Origin: a virus | IMG/VR virus record: IMGVR_UViG_3300006638_000021 | Coordinates: 1 to 26,762 of that record | Length of the DNA: 26,762 nucleotides | Direction: 5' to 3' (one strand) | Part shown: in pieces, positions 12,792 to 23,300 of the stretch | How positions within the stretch are numbered: the stretch's first letter is position 1 | Layout: every line of letters starts with the position of its first letter | Program-made: the position numbers and the translations under genes | The notes under the pieces: generated by a model | What the model was told of the DNA's origin: nothing | The model's database searches: none | What the model saw: the letters and a program-made list of their open reading frames with translations, nothing else

Positions 12792-13221
12792 GCTGATCGT
12801 CAACGACCCGCGAACGCAGGCGTGGATGCACGCGCGCTCCGGCCTTCCTCGACAGTTCGACTTTCACAGCATAGCCCGCGAAGTCGATGGCGAGATCGTA
12901 AGCGCCTTCGGATTCGATAGCTTTCAAGAGAAGTCCTGTGCTCTGCACACTGCCACTGAGCGGCCGTATACCCGCGCGCTTCTGCAGGAAGTCTTCTGGA
13001 CGATGTTCTGTCAGTGGGGATACGAGCGCTGTTATGCTATCATCCAGACGTCGAACGCTAAGTCATTGAATCTTGGTCGCCGCCTCGGCTTCAAAGCGGT
13101 AGGTGAGACGCCGGATCTCTGGTTCGGGGTTCTAATAAAAAAAGACTGTAAGTGGGTAGCACCACTGGAGAAACAGCGATCATGTCAGGCGGACCGACTC
13201 CCCCATCAGCCCCTTCACTAG
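12784..13221 (+). CDS. GNAT-fold protein (T7 gp13-like position)
   Basis: About 145 residues. GNAT features: a beta-hairpin ([20 protein letters not shown]), a central helix ([20 protein letters not shown]) and the family's [18 protein letters not shown], where the acetyl-CoA-binding side chain run and 'LGF' occur. The start is taken as GTG 12784, overlapping the upstream stop by eight bases; the ribosome binding site is poor, and an ATG at 12826 is possible. T7 gp13, which precedes the internal core genes, is described as GNAT-related, and this gene holds the same position. After the last strand (LWFGVLIKK) an A7 tract is followed by 26 residues with no GNAT pattern, overlapping the next gene. 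Acetyl transfer is unproven; the role may be structural. Confidence 0.7.
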   Translation: MDKLIVNDPRTQAWMHARSGLPRQFDFHSIAREVDGEIVSAFGFDSFQEKSCALHTATERPYTRALLQEVFWTMFCQWGYERCYAIIQTSNAKSLNLGRRLGFKAVGETPDLWFGVLIKKDCKWVAPLEKQRSCQADRLPHQPLH

Positions 13222-14384
13222 GCACCCAGATCGGGCAGGCCAACCAGACGTTCGGGACCGCTACTGCCAATAGCGCCCAGGCGACCAATGCCGCGAACGC
13301 GTATAACACAAACGCCAACGCGAACCTGCAGTCGACGCTTGGCACGACGAACGCCAACGCTTCGTCGATCAGCAATCAAGCCAACTCGAATATGAATTCG
13401 TACGCGCAGAACTTTCAGCCTCTGCAGGCGCAGGAAGCTCAGCAGGCGTCGTCGTATGGCTCCGACGCAAACATCAAGAAACTGCAGGGTCAGGCGATCG
13501 GCAACGTCAATGCGGCCAATCAAGCCGGCCAGCAGAACAACGCCGCTGCCCTCGCGGCCGAGGGTGTAGATCCCGCAAGTATCCACGGTGGCGCAATACA
13601 GGCTGCTGGCAATGTACAAAATGCCGCCACCGCGGCCAACGCCGGCACGCAAGCCGGCATTCAAGGCCAGCAACAAGCATTCAACATGGCGAACACCGCC
13701 AACACTCTCGGTATGGGCGTGGGCGCAGCCGGGACCTCGGGAGCCGCCACCGGCGCGCAGATCGCGCAGGGCGGTCAACAGTCTGCGAACCAGACAGGCG
13801 CGACCGGAGTGCAGAACCTCTCGGGAGCGAACTCGATGCTGGGCGTCGCCAACACGGCGAATCAGAACTCGATGTCCGGCGTGCAGGATCAGTTCCAGGA
13901 TCAGCAGACGTCTTACCAGGACGCTGCTGCCGCACAGGCCGCTCAGATGCAGCAGATCGGTCAGGTCGCTGGCATGGCCGCCATGATGGAAGAGGGCGGA
14001 CCTATCACGTTCACGCGCGGCATTCCTGTATTTGCGAACGGCGGTGTGGTGGACAACTACAGCTACGTGCCGCCTCCGTTCCCGCAGCCTGCTCGTCCGC
14101 GCAATGTGCCGAACGCTACGCGGTTCTTGGCTGGCGGCAAGACTACGGACTACGCCGCGGGCGGACAGGTCATGCAGAAAGGCGCGCTTCCTACCAGCCC
14201 CATCCCGGGCTCGACTGACACGAAGCCCGCGCTTCTCACGCCGGGAGAGTTCGTCATGCCGCGCGACGTCGTGCAGCATTTGGGCAATGACCACTTCCAT
14301 CGCTTGATTGACAAGACACGCGAGAAGGCGAATCTGCGCCGCGCGATCCCGATCCACCACCCTCCTCACGTGAGCATGCAATAA
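13182..14384 (+). CDS. Internal virion protein, gp14-like position
   Basis: About 400 residues, very rich in Ala, Gln, Asn and Gly (residues 10-270), probably a long helical or disordered protein stored in the head and ejected. Residues around 270-340 hold repeats of GG[VQK]-type turns (ANGGVVDNY, AAGGQV). The C-terminal motif TKPALLTPGEFVMPRDVVQ at about 347-365, followed by a helix, matches a known phage element of the type 'AxLTPGEFVIPKDVV'. ATG 13182 is chosen, with GGAG 11 bases before it; a GTG at 13152 is an alternative and lies directly after a stop in the shifted frame of the GNAT gene. The composition rules out an enzyme. Confidence 0.7.
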   Translation: MSGGPTPPSAPSLGTQIGQANQTFGTATANSAQATNAANAYNTNANANLQSTLGTTNANASSISNQANSNMNSYAQNFQPLQAQEAQQASSYGSDANIKKLQGQAIGNVNAANQAGQQNNAAALAAEGVDPASIHGGAIQAAGNVQNAATAANAGTQAGIQGQQQAFNMANTANTLGMGVGAAGTSGAATGAQIAQGGQQSANQTGATGVQNLSGANSMLGVANTANQNSMSGVQDQFQDQQTSYQDAAAAQAAQMQQIGQVAGMAAMMEEGGPITFTRGIPVFANGGVVDNYSYVPPPFPQPARPRNVPNATRFLAGGKTTDYAAGGQVMQKGALPTSPIPGSTDTKPALLTPGEFVMPRDVVQHLGNDHFHRLIDKTREKANLRRAIPIHHPPHVSMQ

Positions 14385-14385
14385 C

Positions 14386-17313
14386 ATGGGCGCAGGTGCA
14401 GGAATTTTAGCGGGGGCTGCTGGCGCAGCCGGCGCCATGTCTGGCGGGTCGAGCCCGCTTGCACAGGCGGCTATGAAGGGCATCAGTGGAATGATGAGCC
14501 CCGGTGGTTCGCCTGCGGGTCCTGCCGGGAACGGTGTCGTCAACAATAACCTGACTCCTCAGATGGGCGACGCCAACGCAGGCGCCGACTTGAACTCCGC
14601 GACCGCGTCGACAGGTCTTGCTGCTATGGCTGGTGGCGGCCCAGTGCCGTCGCATCCGATGTCGCACCCGGATCATCCTCTGTGGCCTTTGCTACACCAC
14701 GTTTCTGGAGCCGGCGGTGGTAGGGGAGACATCCCACCGCAGATGGGCATCCCCACTATGAAGCCGCCCACGCTACAGCAACCGCCGCAGAAGGAGCCTA
14801 GCTTCACGCAGACCGGGATGACTCAAATGTCCAAGGGCGGTGTTGTGACGCCTGTCAGCAAGATGCCGCCAACCGGCCCGCTGCCGGCGAACTTTGGCAG
14901 CGCGCGCAACTATCAGGGTGGTGGCCCGGTGATTGGTATGAACTCTGGTGCCATGACTCGTCACCCCGCGTTTATGCGTGGTGCGATCCAGGCTTCCCCC
15001 GGTCGCTCCATGGGGCAAGGCATCACGCCAGCGTCGGATGAAGGGCAGATGCTCACCATGGACGGCGGCGGCTCTGTGCCTGATCCGCAAGCCGCGGCGA
15101 AGAAAGCCTACTTCGTTCACGGCGGCGGTCCGGAATCTGGTGTTCCTGTGGTGCTAGGCCACGCTGCCGGCGGTGTGGTCGAGGGCTACGATGACGGTGG
15201 TCAGGTTGGTTCTCTTGGTATGCCGCCAGCTGGTACGGCGTGGACTCCTATGCAGCCGGCTCAGTCGGCGTCTAACAACGGGATGACCCGCGGCACTGGT
15301 TTCGTCGGTGGCATGGGAGAGGGCATGGGTGTGATGAAGAACATCCAGGACAACTGGCGTCAACACGAAGCCCGTAACTCTATTGAAGATGCGCAGAGCA
15401 CTCAGGAGAAGGCTCAGCGGGATGCTTATCGTCAGGCCAACGGACTTCCAACAGACGACGAACAGCAGAGCGGTGGCGGTGTCATGGGTGCTGTTCACGA
15501 TCACGTGAGCAAGTTTTTCGACATGCTTCATGGGAAGTCCCTAGATGACAAAGCGAATATCAATACTCAACCTCTCGGCGGGTCGACTGTCGCCGGCCAA
15601 GGGCAAGCCATCCAAGCGCCCGTTCAGCCAGCAGCCTCGTCCCCGCCTGCACCGGCCCAGCCCGGGGCTGCGCCCCCTGCTCAAGTTCCCGGAGCCGGCG
15701 CCGCGCCGCCCGGCGCAGGTGGTCCGCCTCCCGGCGCCGCGCCGCCCGCGCCTCAAGGTCCCGCCCCCGGCGCCGCGCCGCCCAGCGGTGCTGCACCTGT
15801 CGCAGGAGTGCAAGGTGCGCCCGCAGGACAAGGGGCCGCGCCTCCGACGGCCGCCCCGAGCACGCCTGCTGGTGTTGCCGCGAAAACGAACCAAGGGGCA
15901 ATAGCCTCCGGAGCTGACCCCGCGCAGGCGCAAGCATCCGCAACTGCTGCCGGCGACGCTGCCGCGACGCTGAAACCAGGATCGACGCCAGCTCAGGTCC
16001 CTGGACAGGCCGGCACGCCTGAGTCTTTGACCCACAAAGATTGGGAGGATATGGAAGCCGCCAAGTGGAAAGCAGCTCGTGCTGCTACGAACGCCGGCAT
16101 GGACGGCAATCAGGTCTATCAGTCAATGACGCAGCTGCAGACGGCACACTTCCAAGGTCAATATTTGAAGTGGATCGGGAGCGCCACGACTGCGTTGCAG
16201 AGTGGCGATCAGGATCAGGTTGAGAAGTCACTGAAGGCTGCAAGCTATTATCTTCCAAACGGTAAGCCGCTTGAGCTGCATAAGGCGACGGCTGATGAAG
16301 CGACGACTAATAAAGTCGCGCCTGGCACTTTCATTGTCGACAACCCGTTCTATGGTATGCCTGGACACAGCAACCCCAACGAGCCGAAGCAGGTTCCTGT
16401 CACTCCTATGACACTGGCTGCGATGGGACAGGCCGCGCAGGACCCGGTTGCGTTTGGCACCGGTATGCAGGGCATGTACAAGATGGGCGTCTCGGCTCAG
16501 TCTGACCTCATGAAGGCGCAGGGTGCTCTCGGAGTTGGCCAAGGTCGCGTGCTGCAGGGACAGGCAGCGTTCGGGAAGATGCTCGACGATCAGGCGCGCA
16601 CTCCGTCCGTCATTGGCGATACCAAAGCACAAGCTGATCTGCGAGAAGCGCAGTCCGGCTATTACCGTGACAAGGCTACCAACACTGGCGGCGGGGTGAA
16701 GATAAAACCGTCTGACGTGGTGAAAGCCCAGCAGAATGCATCTCGTGTTGTGGATGACGAGTCTCAGGGGCAGCAGGTGACAACGCCTGCGTTGATCCCA
16801 GATCCGTCAGACCCGACAGGGAAGATGATGATGGCGAACCCGCACGGCAACCAGCCATACCGCGACCCGAAAAATATCAATCCGCTGTACGCCGGCCTCA
16901 GTGCGGCAGACCGCGGACAGGTGAAGGCATACGCTGGCGAGATCGCTGCCGCCAACGTGAGTTCCGGTATGACGGCCCAGGAAGCGGCCGAAGCTGGTGC
17001 TCGTCTCGTGGCAGAAGACAAAGCTGCAGCCCGCAACGGCGGCAATCCTACAACGCACATCAATCCTCAGACCAAAAATCCTGAGAAGAACGTCGTCACC
17101 TATATGGCGAAAGGGAACGATGGAAAAGATCACGCCGCCTTCCGTGTGTGGGCGGACGGCCATTACATTCATGGGTGGACTACGGCCAACGTCAGCTCTG
17201 ATGACGGCGCAGGTCCTGCTATCGAATCTGGCGGAGGCAAGTCCAGTGGTGAGGGCGGTTCGGGTGATTCCGGCGACGACTCCACTGAGAATTCTGTAGT
17301 CAACGGAGGGTAA
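14386..17313 (+). CDS. Internal virion protein, gp15-like position
   Basis: Protein of 975 residues, modular and low in complexity. Residues 1-37 are Gly/Ala/Met-rich. Residues 75-300 carry dispersed GG[GV]xV-type turns (MAGGGPVPSH, MSKGGVVTP, NYQGGGPVIGM, AAGGVVEGY, DDGGQVGS). Residues 300-400 include an amphipathic helix (NWRQHEARNSIEDAQSTQEK). Residues 407-502 are a Pro/Ala-rich linker, including four tandem GAAPP units. Residues 545-760 are helical, and 800-935 form a mixed domain ending in HAAFRVWADGHYIHG. The order and neighbours match T7 gp15, an ejected tunnel protein, but no sequence similarity can be claimed. Start ATG 14386 follows the previous stop by one base; the binding site is weak. 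Confidence 0.68.
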   Translation: MGAGAGILAGAAGAAGAMSGGSSPLAQAAMKGISGMMSPGGSPAGPAGNGVVNNNLTPQMGDANAGADLNSATASTGLAAMAGGGPVPSHPMSHPDHPLWPLLHHVSGAGGGRGDIPPQMGIPTMKPPTLQQPPQKEPSFTQTGMTQMSKGGVVTPVSKMPPTGPLPANFGSARNYQGGGPVIGMNSGAMTRHPAFMRGAIQASPGRSMGQGITPASDEGQMLTMDGGGSVPDPQAAAKKAYFVHGGGPESGVPVVLGHAAGGVVEGYDDGGQVGSLGMPPAGTAWTPMQPAQSASNNGMTRGTGFVGGMGEGMGVMKNIQDNWRQHEARNSIEDAQSTQEKAQRDAYRQANGLPTDDEQQSGGGVMGAVHDHVSKFFDMLHGKSLDDKANINTQPLGGSTVAGQGQAIQAPVQPAASSPPAPAQPGAAPPAQVPGAGAAPPGAGGPPPGAAPPAPQGPAPGAAPPSGAAPVAGVQGAPAGQGAAPPTAAPSTPAGVAAKTNQGAIASGADPAQAQASATAAGDAAATLKPGSTPAQVPGQAGTPESLTHKDWEDMEAAKWKAARAATNAGMDGNQVYQSMTQLQTAHFQGQYLKWIGSATTALQSGDQDQVEKSLKAASYYLPNGKPLELHKATADEATTNKVAPGTFIVDNPFYGMPGHSNPNEPKQVPVTPMTLAAMGQAAQDPVAFGTGMQGMYKMGVSAQSDLMKAQGALGVGQGRVLQGQAAFGKMLDDQARTPSVIGDTKAQADLREAQSGYYRDKATNTGGGVKIKPSDVVKAQQNASRVVDDESQGQQVTTPALIPDPSDPTGKMMMANPHGNQPYRDPKNINPLYAGLSAADRGQVKAYAGEIAAANVSSGMTAQEAAEAGARLVAEDKAAARNGGNPTTHINPQTKNPEKNVVTYMAKGNDGKDHAAFRVWADGHYIHGWTTANVSSDDGAGPAIESGGGKSSGEGGSGDSGDDSTENSVVNGG
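15664..15804 (+). repeat. 36-base Pro/Ala repeat
   Basis: Four in-frame units begin at 15664, 15697, 15733 and 15769; the last three are exactly 36 bases apart and share GGCGCCGCGCCGCCC. Each encodes GAAPP followed by a variable six- or seven-residue part. The unit lies in the linker of the 975-residue internal protein. It probably arose by slippage or unequal recombination in GC-rich DNA and may vary in copy number between isolates. Confidence 0.85.
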
Positions 17314-17314
17314 A

Positions 17315-20300
17315 ATGGCCGATCCCACCGGCGCCCCTCCTCCGCCGCCCACCGCGGCCGAAACCGGGATTGATCCGGGTATAGTCCAGCAGCTTCAAAC
17401 AGCCGGCGATGCTGAGTATCGCCGCGCTGTAGCGAGCGGCGGTGAGTCCGCGTCTCGTCACGCCATGGGTGGCGGCCCTCCTCCCCCTACCGCTGCTGAA
17501 GCTGCTGCGCCCGGTGGCCCACCCGCTTCGCCTTCATCTAAAGCGGCTACGCGTTCTGTTAGTCCTGAGATCGCGTCTACGGTATCGAGCGCCGCAGCAC
17601 AGCGCGGTGTTGATCCCGGCGACGCGAATGCATTGATGATGACAGAAAGCGGCGGCAATCCTGATGCCGTCAACACAAACAAAAACGGCACGCGCGACCA
17701 CGGCCTATTTCAAATCAACGATACCAACATCCACCCGGGTGAGGAAGACAACGCCTTAGATCCGACATGGAACACAGGGCGCGGATTAGACCTGTATAAA
17801 GCGGGTCTTGATAGGTTCGATGGTGATCCAGCGATGGCTGCCTACGCCTATAATCATGGCATGGGCGCCGCTGAAAAGGTCGCCCCCGGAGCAGCACGTC
17901 AAGATCCTTACGTCAGACGGTTCATGGCTAATCGATCAACGGACGATCCCAATCAGTCGGCGACACAATCCCAATCTTCCGCACCGCAAGGCGCGCAAGG
18001 ATTCCCTGATCACGTAGGTGGTAACTACGCCCCGCCACCGACCGCTGCTGAAGGTGCGCCCGATGCGCCGACCGCTGCCGAAGCTGCTGTGCCGCCCGGC
18101 GCGCAAGGAGATACGCCGCCGCATGTTCAGCCACCAATAGTTCCATACGGTAAGCCGCAGGACCCCGGCTTCTTTGGGTTCATGAAGGCTCTGGTGCAGG
18201 GCTCCGTGCCCGAAGTCTCCGGCGTTCCGTTCCGCATGGTTGGCGGGGCGGCCCACATCGCCACTTTGGCTACAGGCGCAGTCGCAGATACAGTTGACGC
18301 TGCGTGGAGTTCGTTGACTGGTAAAGAGACTCATGCGGTTGCCGACCCCGTGTTTTGGTTCGATCAGCATATTCTCAAACCAGGGATTGAGCGATGGACT
18401 CCAAAGGAGGGATCGTTCGTTGGAGACGAGGGGTCTGGCGCTGTAGCACATGGTCTCGGCGGTGCCGGTGAGATGGTTTCCTATGGACGGATGGGGCTGC
18501 CCGGACTGAGCCTCATGGTGGGCAACTCGTTCTTTCATTCCGTCACTGACAACATCGACAAAGGGATGGACACCAATGCTGCGATGACTGATGCAACCGT
18601 GGATGCGCTTGCCAGTCTTGCGCAGATGAAGATCATCGGGTCTGATTTCTTTAAGGGCGTGGCCAAGTCAGTTCCGACCGCAATGATCCGCCGCGTGCTG
18701 ACTTCTATCCCTGCAACGGCTGTGATTGAATTTGGTAAAGACCTGACGAAGAAAGCTGCGTTTGCGTTCAACGGGAACGAGAAAGAAGCTAATGACATTG
18801 ACCTCACGAAGGGTGTGTCCACCGCGTCGACTTATATTGAGGACGCCATCTACTCGATCTTCATGCCGCAGCACACAGCTGCAGTTGCTGGTACGAAGCC
18901 CGGTCCCGGCGGTCCGCCTCCCCCGAAGCCGGCTGATGTCGCTCCGAAACCAGTAGCGGACAAAGACATTCCGCCGCCTCCGCCGGACAGCGTCTCCGCT
19001 GCACCCTCTAAGGCACAAACGAGTGATCGAAATGTACCCCAGGGGGTGCCGGATACACCGTCCGCTGAGCCCGCAGCGCAGATTCGTTCGCAGCTTGTAG
19101 ACATGCGAAACCCCGCTACACCGCGCCGCGGCGTGCTGATATCCAATGACACGCGTCAGCATTTGTCTGATCTTCCGCCCGACCACGAAGACGCTCAGCC
19201 CGTGCGCAATCAGATCATGCAGGCGCAGACCCAGAACCGTACTGTGGATATTCCCGATGTCGGTATGTTGATCCTCAAAACTAAGGGTGACGCTGTGAAG
19301 GCGCGCACGCAGCTTAAGACCGAGGACCCGCAGCTTGTGGTCGGTCGATACACCGACGCCGGCAACGGTAAGACTACAGCTCAGACGGCGGTGGTCCAGG
19401 GGCGTGAGGTCAGCAATGGTGCAATCACGACTGAGCGTGCTGTAGCACCCGATGCCGTCGGAGCTGCGCGGCAGAGCATGCTTGACCAGGGCAAGATCCC
19501 TATCGTCACTACGCCCGAGGGTGTGATTCAGGAGCGCACCTCCGCAGTAAATGCGGAGAAGGAAGAGGCTGCCTCTGTTGGCGCACCCGGCTTCGAGGAG
19601 CAGGAGCGCCGCGTCGCAACCGGTGAGGGAACTCGTCGATCGACAGATGCCGCCAACGCGAAGCTCGTGGCAGCCCGCGCAGCAGTAGAGCCCGCGCCTG
19701 GCGCTGTTCATAGTCCTGAGCAGCTTGCACAGGATCGTGAGGACGCAGCGTCCGGACCGGTGCCAGCTGGTCACGACGCCGAGATCGACCAGATCGCCCG
19801 CGAGGAGGGCGTCAGCGCTCGACAGGCTACGAAGATATGGCGGCAGCGGAATCCTACGGAGGGCGCTACGCCGAAGGAAACGGCCCCTGCTCCTGATACC
19901 GGTCGCACCGAGCCAGCGGCGCCTGCGGGCTCTCAAGAGCCCGTTATTGCCTCCAAGGTGCCCGATAAAGCACAGGAGGGCATGTTCAAGACAGATTCTG
20001 GTAAAGAGGTCCCGGTTCACATCATGGGAGAGGCTTCCGGCGGGAAGCTCACCGTGCGCCCTCTGGACGATAGCGGCATGCCCGGCCCCGGGTACGACGT
20101 CCCCGCGGAGCGCGTTCGTACCACAACCTTACCTGCAGAGCCAAGGCACGAAGCGGAGCCGCCGAAGACGACCGGCACCCCGCTTGAGCAATTGCCCGGC
20201 GCATTGAAGACGCACGAGAAGCAGGAGGCCGCCGCCCCTGGGCGGAAGAATGCGACCAATCTCAAAGAGCGACAGGACAATGCGTCTGCTTTTGCGACAG

Positions 20301-23300
20301 TGCTAAAGGCCGCAGCCAGCGAAGCCCGCAAACAGGTGACGTCGAGCGGTATCGCCGTCGGCGCAAAGATGGATGCAGCTGAGCGCGCGCTCGACGCCGC
20401 CAGCAAAGCGATCGGGCTCACTAACAAGTCGAAGGAAGCGACGGACAAGGGTCAGGGGACTGGGCATGCGCTGATCACCGCGCGCGTCAAAGAGATGCAC
20501 AAGGCCGCTCGTCAGTTGCTGGACATCGCGCAGCCCGGGGACGAGACACGGGAGCCGGAGGCAGCGCGCAAGCCCGTGAAGCCCGTGCAGTCCGCGGAGG
20601 AGAAGCTCGCCGCTAAGACAGCGAAACAGAAGCCGATTTATAGGACAGACGCGCAGGAAGCAGCCACCAACGCAACTATGGTGGGGCTGAACAAGTCAGC
20701 TCATGAGATAGAGGCGCCCGGCGACGTGATGCTGGGCAACGATAAGTTCATCTCTGAGGCTGCTGCGGTCGCGGCAGTTAAAGCCGAAGTTGAAGCTGGA
20801 CGTGTGCGCCCTGTGCCGTTTCAGATTATGGACAGTCTGAATATATCCGGACGAGATACTACCCGCGTGCTGGAGAAAGCGGGATACGGAGAGGCTAAGG
20901 TAGAGAAGCCCGCACCGAAACCGAAGCAGAGCCCTGGCGCTGACAAAGTTGCGACTGCAAAAGAAGCTGATAGGGCGAAGACTCTGATACAGCGCGCCAT
21001 CGAGGCGAAACCGGAGGACCTCGGGAAGGCGCAAGACGCGTTGACGCAGCACATCCACGAAGTCGCTACGCGGCTCGGCCATCCGGCCGATCAGATCGCT
21101 GCTGCCGTGGACGCTTACCTGCGTCACGTCACGGACATGCGTGAGGAGGCCCGTGTTGGCGGACATTCTGACGAAGAGGAGCCCGACGATGAGATCTCGG
21201 ATCAGCAGCGCAAGGAGCTAAGCAGTGGGGCAGGCTTCTCGCGCGTGTACCGGCCGAGCACTACCTCCGGCTTAGGGCGGGCCATGCTGAACCGGTGGCA
21301 TCAGTCGACTATGGCGGCCGGCAAGGCCATGGACGACCTGGGGACGAGCCTGCGTCAGTCCGGTATGCTGGATAAGATGAAGGCAATGCGTGACAGCGGC
21401 CTTCCTATGTCGTTCCACGACATCCTTGATCACTTGATTGACCACGCTCGAACTCCCACCGGCAACGGGGATCTTCGCCAGCGGCTTCTCGCGCTGCGCG
21501 ACAAAGTGCCGGACGTGCCGACGTTCATCCAGTCGACGACCGTCAATCCGAATACTTTTGAGGCTATGGGATCGGTCATAAAGGGGATGTTCGTCGGCGC
21601 TCGCGACGCCCCCTCGATCCAGCTGCGGCTGAACGACGGAGAAGATGCGACTGGCCGGCGTGGGACGACCGGCTACCAGTTCATCAACACGATCCTTCAC
21701 GAGGGTGAGCACGCAGCGACTCTATACGAGACGCACAACAACCCCAACGGAAAGATGGCGACTCAGCTGCGCTCGGCCTTGTCTATTCTTACCAACCGGT
21801 TGGCCGTCAAATATGGCCCGGATCTCTATAGCCACATCAACCATCTGCAGACTGGTGATATCACCAACAGCTATATACCAAACGACGGACGGTTCTCGCA
21901 CCTGTACGGCCTGAAAAACATCGACGAGATGATGGCTGAGCTGCACAGCAATCCGAAGTTTTTGGAAGAAGTGATTCGGTCCGAAGACCACGCGCAGCCC
22001 GGGGAGGAGATCCCTCCTCCGCGGAAGGGTATCCCCGGCTTGCTGATGAAAATAGTCAAAGCGATCGCAGACCACATGGGATACAAAAACCCCGAGCTGG
22101 CGCTGCACATCATGGATCTCGCCCAGGATACGGCGGCGACTCAGAGTGTGAATTTCCCGGAGTATTACGGAACCGGGACGTTCCATCTATCGACCATGAA
22201 TCATGACCCTGAGTTTATACGAGCGATGGCGCAGCAGGGTGGGCGGACGATCTCTATGGACGAGCATGCCGCCGCGCAGTCGCACGACATCGAGGAAGAG
22301 AGGGGCACGCTGCTGGGGGCGCCTAAGATCATACGAGCGCAGGGCGCAGTCAATGAAGCTGTGGGCGGCGATGGTGGTAGCGCTGTGCGCAATGGACTGC
22401 ACGCGTTGGGGAACAGCAAAGCCGTCGACCTGGGGCGCAAGGCGGTGTTCGCTCTTAAGTCCGTGGGACAGATTCTGCGCGATAGCAAACGCTTCTTTGG
22501 TCATGACGACGGGACGAACCCTATCAATCAGTTGCGGCAGGCAGAGTGGGATCGTAACTCGCTCGCGCACAAAATGCGGACAGTATCGAACCCCGTCGTC
22601 AAAGCATGGATGCGATTATCCAACGCGGATAATCTGGCAGTCAGTGGGCTGTTGCGCGATACGTCGTTGTGGAAGATCGACCCGCGCGAAGCCGCGGATC
22701 AGCAGCTCGCTATTGCCAGCAAGCGTGCTGGATTCGCGGAACGGCACGCTGAGATGCAGGGACGATATGCGGGTCTCTCTACGGCCGCGGAGCGCGTCTT
22801 CAATGACGCTCTTACTTCGAGTAAGACTATGCGCGCCATGCAGCGCCGCGCAGCAGTGGACACGGCCGTTGAGGGGTTTGACCTGACCGTGGATGAGAAC
22901 CAGCGGCGCCTGTTGGCCGGCGCCAAAAACTCCGGGGACTACGATCGGCTGATCGGCCCTGGCAAGCTGATCGACGTTGGGGAGCACAACAAGAAGCTCG
23001 CCGATGCGTTGAAGTCGTGGGTTGGCTCAGACATTCAGGGTGAATACGTTCACCTCGGTCGCCAAGGTGAGTACGTTGTCAAAGCGACTCAGGAGTCTCC
23101 GGACACCGGGAAGGTGTTTCCCACCCAGAAGGCGGCCGAAGAATTTGCGGAGCAGACTCGACAGGTCTCACCGAACTCGACCGCAGAGGCCGAGTTCCGC
23201 GGCGGCAAGTGGGTAGTGGACTACAAGATTGACCACGTGTCGTTCCATCAGGGGCGCACTGAGGCTGAGAAAGCGCGTGCTGCTGTTCGCGCCGCGGGAT

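Noticed and set aside
13218-14546. Minus-strand open frame of 442 codons across the 400-residue internal protein gene
   Set aside because: Composition is the shadow of the Ala/Gln/Asn-rich plus-strand codons, and it spans two real genes with no start signal.
18668-20020. Long minus-strand open frame (450 codons) inside the giant gene
   Set aside because: It has Arg/Cys/Leu-rich random composition, no domain pattern and no ribosome binding site, and it is antisense to a clear gene. High GC content makes such frames common.
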